Below the pieces are notes generated by a model. The model saw only the letters and a list, made by a program, of their open reading frames with translations, was not told the origin of the DNA and made no database searches. This document shows, piece after piece, positions 35,187-42,600 of a stretch of DNA of 52,073 bases (its first letter is position 1; each line of letters begins with the position of its first letter). Origin of the DNA: Bacteroidota bacterium (lineage in GTDB: Bacteria > Bacteroidota > Bacteroidia > NS11-12g > UBA955); assembly GCA_005788145.1 (NCBI GenBank), contig SXYY01000121.1, forward strand, positions 1 to 52,073. Direction: 5' to 3'. The position numbers were made by a program, and so were the translations under genes.

Positions 35187-35552
35187 TTATTTCCCTTGAA
35201 AATACATCATCTGCGTTCCATGAGGCAACATAGAAACCGCGATTAGGTCGATTCGCGGAATTGATTTCTCTCCTGATTCACGCAAATATCGTTGCGCGGC
35301 GTGTTGAATTTTTTTTCTCTTTTTGTAATCCACCGCAATTTCGGGGGCATTCATTCCATCCTCATGCCGCGTTTTCACCTCCACAAACACCCAATCATGT
35401 TCGTCCTTGCATACCAAATCTATTTCAAACCGACCCACCTTTTTGTTTCTTTCAACGATTTGAAAACCCTTTAACCATAACCATTCTGCCGCCATCGCCT
35501 CCCCTTTGTTACCAATATTTTGGGCGATGGTCTTTCTGCTATCCACATACAT
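35187..35552 (-). CDS. UPF0102/YraN-family endonuclease-like protein
   Basis: 121 residues from the ATG at 35552; the upstream Met at 35585 would extend through the promoter. It shows the YraN pattern NIGNKGEAMAAEWL, GFQIVERNKK, GRFEIDLVCKDEHDWVFVEVKTR and RYL. This is a restriction-endonuclease-like fold with the D...ExK metal site intact. The cellular role is not established. It is divergent from lipB with a 67-nt gap. Confidence 0.92.
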   Translation of the reverse strand: MYVDSRKTIAQNIGNKGEAMAAEWLWLKGFQIVERNKKVGRFEIDLVCKDEHDWVFVEVKTRHEDGMNAPEIAVDYKKRKKIQHAAQRYLRESGEKSIPRIDLIAVSMLPHGTQMMYFQGK

Positions 35553-35556
35553 GCTA

Positions 35557-35587
35557 CAAAGTTCTATCCGTAAAATTACAGCCACAA
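35557..35587 (-). promoter_or_regulatory. Promoter of yraN (TTG-N20-GAACTTTG)
   Basis: On the minus strand, TTG at 35587-35585, a 20-nt spacer and GAACTTTG at 35564-35557, one mismatch from TAnnTTTG. The G is 5 nt from the A of the ATG at 35552, the same spacing as at cinA, rnhA, lipB and purB. Confidence 0.45.
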
Positions 35588-35607
35588 CTACACCCTGAGA
35601 AATTGGT

Positions 35608-35615
35608 TAAATTTG
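35608..35615 (+). promoter_or_regulatory. -7 promoter element (TAAATTTG) of lipB
   Basis: A perfect TAnnTTTG match whose G is 5 nt before the A of the ATG at 35620. No TTG is present at the -33 position. Predicted to give a leaderless lipB-lemA-TPM-TPM transcript. Confidence 0.5.
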
Positions 35616-35619
35616 CAAA

Positions 35620-36300
35620 ATGTTACCTTGCCAGTTGCATTTATTGCAAAATGAACCCTACGATCAAACCTGGGATTTTCAAAAAGGGTTGTTCAATACC
35701 ATGATCGCCCAGAAATCGGCCAAGGAAACCACAACCCCCTTTCATTTAATCATGATTGAGCACCCCCACGTGTATACGTTCGGAAAAAGTGCCGATCGCG
35801 AAAACCTGCTTGCCACTGATGAAACGCTGAAAGACATGGAAGCCAAAGTTTATGACATAGAGCGAGGGGGCGATATCACCTATCACGGGCCAGGCCAATT
35901 GGTGGTGTACCCAATTTTTGACCTAGAAGCCTTGGGCATGGGTATTAAAACATTCGTGCAAAGCATTGAACATTGCATCATTCAAACGCTGGCGGATTAT
36001 GGAATCACCGCGGGAACAATATCCGACCGCATCGGTGTGTGGATCGACATCGACAAACCCAATGAACGAAAAATCGCGGCGATTGGTATCAAATGCAGTC
36101 GTTTTGTCAGTATGCACGGCCTTGCGCTCAACGTCAACACCGACCTCGTCATGTTCAATCATATCGTGCCGTGTGGCATTGCAGACAAGGGCGTTACGAG
36201 CATGGAAATGGAATTGGGCGGAAAAATTGACATGTTCGAAGTAAAAGAAAAAATGGGCAAGCATTTTGTAAGTACCTTTGGGTTAGAATTTAAATCATGA
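35620..36300 (+). CDS. lipB: Lipoyl(octanoyl) transferase LipB
   Basis: Moves octanoyl groups from ACP to the lipoyl domains of 2-oxoacid dehydrogenases and the glycine cleavage system. 226 residues. Motifs present are EHPHVYTFGKSAD, ERGGDITYHGPGQLVVYPI, the acyl-binding KIAAIGIKCSRFVSMHGLALNV, and the catalytic Cys in HIVPCGIADKGVTSM. Its TGA overlaps the lemA ATG (ATGA), so translation of the two is probably coupled. Confidence 0.96.
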   Translation: MLPCQLHLLQNEPYDQTWDFQKGLFNTMIAQKSAKETTTPFHLIMIEHPHVYTFGKSADRENLLATDETLKDMEAKVYDIERGGDITYHGPGQLVVYPIFDLEALGMGIKTFVQSIEHCIIQTLADYGITAGTISDRIGVWIDIDKPNERKIAAIGIKCSRFVSMHGLALNVNTDLVMFNHIVPCGIADKGVTSMEMELGGKIDMFEVKEKMGKHFVSTFGLEFKS

Positions 36301-36890
36301 ACAGCAAAACCATTCGCACCCTCATTATCGTAGGCGTTTTATTGATCGCATTTGTATGGATCAAAGGCAGTTACAACTCTTTGGTTGATAACGATGAAAA
36401 ACTCACCACTTCTTGGAACAATGTGGAAGTGGCCTATCAAACCCGCGCCGACAAAATTATTCAACTGATTGAGACCGTTAGTGCCGAAGCCAAATTCGAA
36501 AAAAGCACACTAACCGAAATCACCAATGCCCGCGCCAGTGTTGGACAGATCAAAGTAGGTAATGAACAACTTACACCGGAGAGCATTGACAAAATCGCCA
36601 TGACACAACAATCTGCTTTGAGTCGATTGATGGTTGTGATGGAGCGTTACCCGGATTTGAAATCCACCAAGGGATTTGAAAATGTACAATTTGAAATTTC
36701 TGAAACAGAAAACATGATTCGCACGGCAAGAACAGATTACAACGCCGCTGTTCAAACATACAATTTGAACGTGCGCAAATTCCCAAGCAACATCTTCGCT
36801 GGCATTTTTGGATTTGAGAAAAAATCAGGCTTCGCGGCCGACAAAGGTGCTGAAAAGCGTGTTGATGTGAAGGGTGCGTTCAGCGAGTAA
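36297..36890 (+). CDS. LemA family protein
   Basis: 197 residues. One N-terminal transmembrane helix (about 7-24, TLIIVGVLLIAFVWIKG) precedes the LemA helical domain, with the hallmark YNSLVDNDEKLTTSWNNVEVAYQTRADKI and YNAAVQTYNLNVRKFPSN followed by FGFEKKSGF. LemA proteins are small envelope proteins of unclear function, often encoded next to TPM-domain genes as here. It overlaps lipB by 4 nt and is 1 nt from the next start. Confidence 0.95.
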   Translation: MNSKTIRTLIIVGVLLIAFVWIKGSYNSLVDNDEKLTTSWNNVEVAYQTRADKIIQLIETVSAEAKFEKSTLTEITNARASVGQIKVGNEQLTPESIDKIAMTQQSALSRLMVVMERYPDLKSTKGFENVQFEISETENMIRTARTDYNAAVQTYNLNVRKFPSNIFAGIFGFEKKSGFAADKGAEKRVDVKGAFSE

Positions 36891-36891
36891 T

Positions 36892-37386
36892 ATGTTCGGT
36901 CCTTTCGCCCTGGTGATTTCCCGCATTGCCATATTGTTGGGATTTCATCGCAAAGAAACATTGTTCACCGAATCGGAATCGGCGGAGATCGTATCGGCCA
37001 TTGCCCAGGCAGAGCTCACGACTTCTGCTGAAATCAGGGTGCACATTAGCCAAAAATTCAAGGGCGATACTGTCGTTGCTGCAGCCGCGGAAACCTTTGC
37101 CAAATTGGGCATGCATAAAACGGCTGAGCGAAACGGCATCCTCATTTTTTTGGTTCCCAACACTAAGCAATTTGCCATCTTTGGCGATGCGGGCATCAAT
37201 GCTAAGATGGCTCCCGGCGATTGGGATGTAATTCGCGACAACATGCAGGAAAAATTCAGAAACCGCAATTTCAAAGGGGGTGTCATTTTAGGCATTCAGC
37301 AAATTGGCGAGATTCTGGCGACGCATTTCCCGCCAACTGCGAGCAACCCCAACGAACTCAGTAACCAAGTATCAACCGATGCGTAA
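36892..37386 (+). CDS. TPM-domain protein, short form
   Basis: 164 residues from the ATG at 36892. The TPM (TLP18.3/Psb32/MOLO-1) domain covers about 25-140: ESAEIVSAIAQAELTTSAEIRVHIS, KTAERNGILIFLVPNTKQFAIFGDAGI and LGIQQIGEILATHFP. The N-terminal 18 residues are hydrophobic, but there is no clear signal peptidase site, and the Gly-rich tail of its neighbour is absent. Phosphatase activity has been reported for a plant member, but it is not assured here. It overlaps the next gene by 8 nt. Confidence 0.9.
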   Translation: MFGPFALVISRIAILLGFHRKETLFTESESAEIVSAIAQAELTTSAEIRVHISQKFKGDTVVAAAAETFAKLGMHKTAERNGILIFLVPNTKQFAIFGDAGINAKMAPGDWDVIRDNMQEKFRNRNFKGGVILGIQQIGEILATHFPPTASNPNELSNQVSTDA

Positions 37387-38203
37387 TCTAGTGACAACCA
37401 ATTTATTACGTCGCTCTTGGGCGATGTCATTGCTGATCACCGCATTGGCCCTACTTCCCTGCACATCGGTCTATGCCGAACAAGTTCTACCAAAATACAA
37501 AGGCCATATCAACGACTTTGCCGGTGTTCTCAAACCCAACGAAGTTCAGGCCTTGGAAGAACGACTGTACCAATTTGAAGATTCTACATCGGTACAAATT
37601 GCGGTGGTCATCGAAAAATCTGCGAATGGCTATGCGGCCGTTGACCGGGCAATGTTTTTGGCTCGCGGATGGAAAGTCGGGGTCGAGGGCAAAAACAATG
37701 GTATGTTATTGTATATCGCCATCGATGATCGGAAGTTTCATACTGTTACGGCAGATCAACTGCAAGATCGACTGAGCGCGAGTAGAATCGGTCAAATTCA
37801 CAACGAGTATTTGGTGCCCAACATGCGCAAAGGCGACTATGCCTTGGCCATTGACCAAACCGCATTGGCGTACGAACAAGCCATTCGCAATAAGTTCAAA
37901 GGACGCGCGACCAAAAAAGGCAAAAAAGGGGGGGGCGTATGGACGATTTTCGCCGCCTTGGTCATTTTATTCTTGATGGCTCGAAGCGGTCGAGGTGGCG
38001 GTGGCGGTGGATATTCGGGCCGCGGACATTACAACGGTGGTATGGGTAGCAATCCTTTCCTATGGGCCGCACTTGGAAGCAGTTTTGGCAGGGGTTTCGG
38101 TGGCGGTTCCTCGGGTGGTTTTGGCGGTGGCGGCTCCAGCGATTGGGGCGGTTTTGGCGGTGGTGGCGGATTCAACGGCGGTGGCGCTGGCGGAAGCTGG
38201 TAA
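37379..38203 (+). CDS. TPM-domain (YgcG-type) membrane protein with Gly-rich tail
   Basis: 274 residues from the ATG at 37379. A signal peptide (about 15-34, cleavage near VYAEQ) leads to a periplasmic TPM domain (about 40-170, GHINDFAGVLKPNEVQALEERLYQFE ... VQIAVVIEKS, GMLLYIAIDDRKFHTVT). A transmembrane helix (about 190-205, VWTIFAALVILFLMA) and a roughly 65-residue Gly/Ser/Trp-rich low-complexity tail end the protein. It is the last gene of lipB-lemA-TPM-TPM. The function of this conserved lemA-TPM module is not settled; an envelope role is likely. Confidence 0.92.
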   Translation: MRNLVTTNLLRRSWAMSLLITALALLPCTSVYAEQVLPKYKGHINDFAGVLKPNEVQALEERLYQFEDSTSVQIAVVIEKSANGYAAVDRAMFLARGWKVGVEGKNNGMLLYIAIDDRKFHTVTADQLQDRLSASRIGQIHNEYLVPNMRKGDYALAIDQTALAYEQAIRNKFKGRATKKGKKGGGVWTIFAALVILFLMARSGRGGGGGGYSGRGHYNGGMGSNPFLWAALGSSFGRGFGGGSSGGFGGGGSSDWGGFGGGGGFNGGGAGGSW

Positions 38204-38250
38204 ATCATCGCAAATTACCAAATCACCTTTCTTTCCGATGGATTGTTTTG

Positions 38251-38258
38251 TACCTTTG
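38251..38258 (+). promoter_or_regulatory. -7 promoter element (TACCTTTG) of uvrA
   Basis: A perfect TAnnTTTG match with its G 9 nt before the uvrA ATG at 38267. No good -33 TTG. It also argues against the longer TTG-initiated reading frame at 38243, which would include the promoter. No LexA-type inverted repeat was recognised. Confidence 0.5.
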
Positions 38259-38266
38259 CAAATTCC

Positions 38267-41122
38267 ATGAAAAACGGACCTTCCACGCATATTCATCAGC
38301 CCGATGCCAACGAACCACGCATCGAGATTTTGGGTGCGCGCGAACACAATTTGAAGTCCGTGGATTTGGTCATCCCACGCAATAAATTGGTGGTTTTTAC
38401 TGGCCTCTCAGGATCGGGAAAAAGTTCGCTTGCATTTGACACCTTATTCGCAGAAGGACAGCGTCGCTACTTAGAGAGTTTTTCCGCCTATGCCCGACAG
38501 TTTATCGGCGACATGAAACGACCCGATGTTGACAAAGTCAAAGGCCTCAGCCCCGTTATTAGCATCGAACAGAAAACGGTGAGTAAAAATCCCCGAAGCA
38601 CCGTGGGTACCGTTACCGAAGTATACGATTTTCTGCGCTTGTTGTTTGCACGTGCCGGCGATGCCATCAGCTACCTCAGTGGCGAAAAAATGGTAAAACT
38701 CACCGAGCAGCAGATCATCGATGCGATGGTCAACAAATTTGAAGGTCAGAAAGTTGCCATCCTAGCACCCGTGGTAAAAGGACGTAAAGGTCACTACCGC
38801 GAACTCTTCGAACAAATCAAGAAAAAAGGCTACAACAAGGTCCGCATAGATGGTCACATTACCGACATCACCGGCAGCATGCAGGTAGATCGATACAAAA
38901 TCCACGACATCGAAGTGGTGATTGACCGTTTGCAAGTGCAGGGATTATCAACTGGCAGATTGAGCGAAAGCGTAAAAATCGCGATGAAAATGGGCGGCGG
39001 CAACATGATGGTTCAAGATGCCGATGAAAAAGTGGTTCCCTTCTCTCGTTTTTTGATGGATCCCATTTCCGGACTGAGTTACGACGAACCCCAACCCAAC
39101 TCCTTTTCGTTCAATTCACCCTACGGAGCCTGTCCAAATTGCGAAGGCATGGGGGAAACAGCCGAAGTCAATGTTGAATTCATCATCCCCGATCGCACCA
39201 AATCAATCAACCGCGGTGGCATTGTTCCCATCGGCGAATTGCGCGAAAACTGGACATTCAGTCAACTGCGCGCCCTGAGCAAAGTACTCGATTTTAGCTT
39301 GGCAGACCCCATTTCCAAATTGAGCGAGGCCCAAATCGATTGTATCTTGAACGGTTACGACGAAACCATCATGGTTACCCACGTAAACCACCAAGGACAA
39401 AAAAAGACCTACGAAAGTCAGTACAAGGGCGTTGTACATTATATCACCGAGAACTATTTCGAATCCGAGGACGACAAACTGCGTCAGTGGGCCGAAGAGT
39501 TCATGCACCAAAAAACCTGTGACGTTTGTCAGGGTGCTCGTTTGAAAAAAGAGTCGTTGCACTTCATGATTGCTGAAAAGAACATTTCCGAATTGGGCGG
39601 CATGAACATCGATGTATTGAAGGCATGGTTTGATACGGTTGGTGAGAAATTGACCGAACGACAGACCACGATCGCCACGGAATTGATTAAGGAAATTCGG
39701 GCGCGTCTCGATTTTTTGGTGGGTGTGGGATTGGGATATTTGACCTTGAACAGTCCGGCCAGAACCCTCTCGGGCGGTGAAGCGCAACGCATTCGATTGG
39801 CAACCCAAATAGGCAGCAAATTGATGAATGTGCTGTACATATTGGATGAGCCCAGTATTGGTTTGCATCAGCGCGACAACGAACGATTGATCCAAAGTCT
39901 GCGCGATTTGCGCGATATGGGCAACACCGTTTTGGTGGTTGAACACGACAAAGACATGATGCTCGCCAGCGATTGGCTAGTAGAAATCGGTCCGAATGCG
40001 GGTGTTCACGGCGGACAGATTGTTGCCAGCGGCGAAGTCAAAGATTTCATGGCCTCAGACGCCATCACCGGGAGATACCTCCGCGGAGAAGACAGCATAC
40101 CCGTGCCATCACAACGCAGAAAACCCACAAAAGAAAAATTGGTACTGAAGGGATGCACCGGACATAATTTGCAAAAAGTAAACTTGGAAGTACCCATCGG
40201 GTTGTTTGTGGCGATTACAGGCGTAAGTGGCAGTGGAAAATCCAGCTTGATCAACGAAACCCTCTACCCTGCTGCACACAACAAAGTATATGGTTCGAGT
40301 TATAAGCCTTTGCCCTTTGCCAGCATTCAAGGGTTAGAGTTTATTGACAAAGTGATTCGGATTGACCAAACGCCGATTGGACGCACGCCAAGGAGTAATC
40401 CTGCTACGTATGTGGGTGTTTTTCAAGAGATTCGCAACCTCTTTACCAATCTCCCTGAGGCAAAAATCCGTGGATACAAACCGGGGCGATTTAGTTTCAA
40501 TGTAAAAGGCGGTCGCTGCGAAGCCTGCGGTGGCGGTGGACGCAAGGTCATCGAAATGAATTTCTTGCCCGATGTAGAGGTGTTATGCGATGAGTGCCAG
40601 GGCAAACGCTACAACCGAGAAACGTTGGAGGTTCGATACAAAGGCAAGAGCATCAACGATGTATTGGAAATGTCGATTGATACTGCCGTTGAGTTTTTCG
40701 AACACATTCCTTTGATCTATCGCAAGGTAAAAACGATGCAGGATGTGGGATTGGGTTATTTAACGCTTGGACAATCGAGTACCACCATTAGCGGTGGCGA
40801 GGCTCAGCGTGTAAAATTATCGACTGAGCTCAGCAAGCGCGACACGGGTAAAACCTTGTACATATTGGATGAACCCACCACAGGATTGCATTTCAACGAC
40901 ATCAAACAGTTGTTGGGGGTATTGAATATCTTGGTTGAAAAGGGCAACACAGTGGTTGTGATTGAGCATAACATGGATGTGATCAAAGTCGCGGATTGGG
41001 TGGTTGATATTGGTCCAGAGGGCGGCAGTGGCGGTGGTCATATCCTCACTTCGGGAAGGCCTGAGCAGGTGGCGAAATTCGAAGCCTCTCATACAGGTCG
41101 ATTCCTGAAATTGGAACTTTAA
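38267..41122 (+). CDS. uvrA: UvrABC system protein A
   Basis: The damage-recognition ATPase of nucleotide excision repair. 951 residues. Two ABC modules are present: Walker A GLSGSGKSSLAFDT (about 45) with signature LSGGEAQRIRLATQIG, and Walker A GVSGSGKSSLINET (about 653) with ISGGEAQRVKLSTELS. Zinc-finger Cys pairs appear at CPNCEGMGE, CDVCQG, CEACGGGGRKVIEM and CDECQG. The ATG at 38267 is preferred over the in-frame TTG at 38243. Confidence 0.97.
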   Translation: MKNGPSTHIHQPDANEPRIEILGAREHNLKSVDLVIPRNKLVVFTGLSGSGKSSLAFDTLFAEGQRRYLESFSAYARQFIGDMKRPDVDKVKGLSPVISIEQKTVSKNPRSTVGTVTEVYDFLRLLFARAGDAISYLSGEKMVKLTEQQIIDAMVNKFEGQKVAILAPVVKGRKGHYRELFEQIKKKGYNKVRIDGHITDITGSMQVDRYKIHDIEVVIDRLQVQGLSTGRLSESVKIAMKMGGGNMMVQDADEKVVPFSRFLMDPISGLSYDEPQPNSFSFNSPYGACPNCEGMGETAEVNVEFIIPDRTKSINRGGIVPIGELRENWTFSQLRALSKVLDFSLADPISKLSEAQIDCILNGYDETIMVTHVNHQGQKKTYESQYKGVVHYITENYFESEDDKLRQWAEEFMHQKTCDVCQGARLKKESLHFMIAEKNISELGGMNIDVLKAWFDTVGEKLTERQTTIATELIKEIRARLDFLVGVGLGYLTLNSPARTLSGGEAQRIRLATQIGSKLMNVLYILDEPSIGLHQRDNERLIQSLRDLRDMGNTVLVVEHDKDMMLASDWLVEIGPNAGVHGGQIVASGEVKDFMASDAITGRYLRGEDSIPVPSQRRKPTKEKLVLKGCTGHNLQKVNLEVPIGLFVAITGVSGSGKSSLINETLYPAAHNKVYGSSYKPLPFASIQGLEFIDKVIRIDQTPIGRTPRSNPATYVGVFQEIRNLFTNLPEAKIRGYKPGRFSFNVKGGRCEACGGGGRKVIEMNFLPDVEVLCDECQGKRYNRETLEVRYKGKSINDVLEMSIDTAVEFFEHIPLIYRKVKTMQDVGLGYLTLGQSSTTISGGEAQRVKLSTELSKRDTGKTLYILDEPTTGLHFNDIKQLLGVLNILVEKGNTVVVIEHNMDVIKVADWVVDIGPEGGSGGGHILTSGRPEQVAKFEASHTGRFLKLEL

Positions 41123-41229
41123 TGCTTGATTTTAGGCGCTGAAATGGTGGGCATTGGATGAATTGTCGTAGTTCATCCTTTCCTTGCATCAAAATAGAGA
41201 AAAAAACGAAGAAAACCGCGATTCCATCG

Positions 41230-41237
41230 TATTTTTG
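41230..41237 (+). promoter_or_regulatory. -7 promoter element (TATTTTTG) of purB
   Basis: A perfect TAnnTTTG match; its G is 5 nt before the A of the ATG at 41242. No TTG at the -33 spacing. Predicts a leaderless purB transcript. Confidence 0.5.
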
Positions 41238-41241
41238 CAGT

Positions 41242-42600
41242 ATGGATGCTAGCCCATTGCACGCAATCTCACCTGTTGACGGCCGTTACGCCACAGGAAC
41301 CCAAAAATTAAAACCCTTCTATTCAGAAGCGGGATTGATCCAATACCGCATTCGCGTTGAAGTTGCCTACCTGTTTGCGTTGGCGAAGGTCGTCCCCAAT
41401 GTGGATTGGTTGGCCCTGATTGCCGCTCAAGAAACCCTTAAAAATTGGAGTGCCGCATTGCCCTTGAGCGATATCGAACGGGTAAAAACCATTGAAAATA
41501 CCACCAACCACGACGTAAAAGCCGTGGAATATTGCATCAAAGAGAAACTGGACGAATTGGGATTGCAAGCCTACAAAGAGTGGGTACATTTCGGACTAAC
41601 CTCCCAGGACATCAACAACACGGCCATACCGCTGAGTTTCAAAGACGCAAGTAGCGAAGTCATGCTGCCGGCACTTCGGAATATCATCGCCATCATGAAG
41701 CAGCAAGCCCAAGATTGGAAAGACATTCCGTTGTTGGCCAAGACGCACGGGCAGCCAGCATCCCCCACCCGTTTGGGCAAGGAGTGGTATGTGTTTGTGG
41801 CCCGACTTGAATCGCAATTGCAGTTGTTGGAGCAACTCCCATTCTCCGCGAAATTTGGCGGCGCCACAGGCAATTACAATGCCCACCACGTGGCTTTCCC
41901 GCAGATTGATTGGTTGGATTTTGGCGACCGATTTGTGGGCGAAGACCTAGGACTTTACCGCGTGCCCTTTACAACCCAAATTGAGCCTTACGATTTCATG
42001 GCGGCACAGTTTGATAATTGGAAGCGCATCAATACCATTTTGATTGATTTCAGCAGGGACGTTTGGACCTATGTGAGCATGGAATATTTCAAGCAGAAAA
42101 TCAAAGAAGGCGAAGTGGGTTCCAGTGCGATGCCCCACAAAGTCAACCCCATCGACTTTGAAAACGCCGAGGGGAACTTGGGGATTGCCAACGCCTTGTT
42201 CGAGCACCTTTCCGCAAAATTGCCCATTTCTCGATTGCAGCGCGACCTCACAGATAGTACTGTGTTGCGCAATTTGGGTGTACCATTCGGACATACCCTC
42301 ATCGCGCTGAACAGCCTGGAAAAAGGATTGAACAAATTGCTGTTAAACAAGGATGCCGTGAGCGCAGATTTGGGAAATAACTGGGCCGTTGTGGCCGAAG
42401 CGATTCAAACCATTCTTCGCAGAGAAGGTTACCCCAATCCTTACGAGGCGCTGAAAGACCTCACCCGTACCAACGCAAAAATTACCGAATCCAGCATAGC
42501 CAAATTCATCAACGAACTGAACATATCAGATTCTGTTAAAAATGAACTCAGACAAATCACCCCGTATAACTATACTGGCACGCATCCAAACTTGGATTGA
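41242..42600 (+). CDS. purB: Adenylosuccinate lyase
   Basis: Catalyses two fumarate-releasing steps of purine synthesis (SAICAR to AICAR, and adenylosuccinate to AMP). 452 residues from the ATG at 41242. The E. coli-type N-terminus is AISPVDGRYATGTQKL. Active-site segments are TNHDVKAVEY, HFGLTSQDINNTA, LAKTHGQPASPTRLGKE and the mobile signature loop SSAMPHKVNPIDFENAEG with the catalytic Ser. Its last 59 nt overlap the start of the transglycosylase gene in another frame. Confidence 0.97.
   Translation: MDASPLHAISPVDGRYATGTQKLKPFYSEAGLIQYRIRVEVAYLFALAKVVPNVDWLALIAAQETLKNWSAALPLSDIERVKTIENTTNHDVKAVEYCIKEKLDELGLQAYKEWVHFGLTSQDINNTAIPLSFKDASSEVMLPALRNIIAIMKQQAQDWKDIPLLAKTHGQPASPTRLGKEWYVFVARLESQLQLLEQLPFSAKFGGATGNYNAHHVAFPQIDWLDFGDRFVGEDLGLYRVPFTTQIEPYDFMAAQFDNWKRINTILIDFSRDVWTYVSMEYFKQKIKEGEVGSSAMPHKVNPIDFENAEGNLGIANALFEHLSAKLPISRLQRDLTDSTVLRNLGVPFGHTLIALNSLEKGLNKLLLNKDAVSADLGNNWAVVAEAIQTILRREGYPNPYEALKDLTRTNAKITESSIAKFINELNISDSVKNELRQITPYNYTGTHPNLD

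Noticed and set aside
37979..38203. GGC/GGT-rich stretch as a DNA repeat or CRISPR-like array
   Set aside because: It encodes the Gly-rich tail of a TPM protein; periodicity follows codons, with no spacer-repeat structure.
38243..38266. TTG start extending uvrA by 8 codons
   Set aside because: The extension covers the TACCTTTG promoter element, and the ATG at 38267 gives a normal UvrA N-terminus.
39203..39946. A 247-codon open frame on the minus strand inside uvrA
   Set aside because: It is fully antisense to a conserved ABC domain, has no promoter, and its product has no recognisable domain; a codon-bias shadow.
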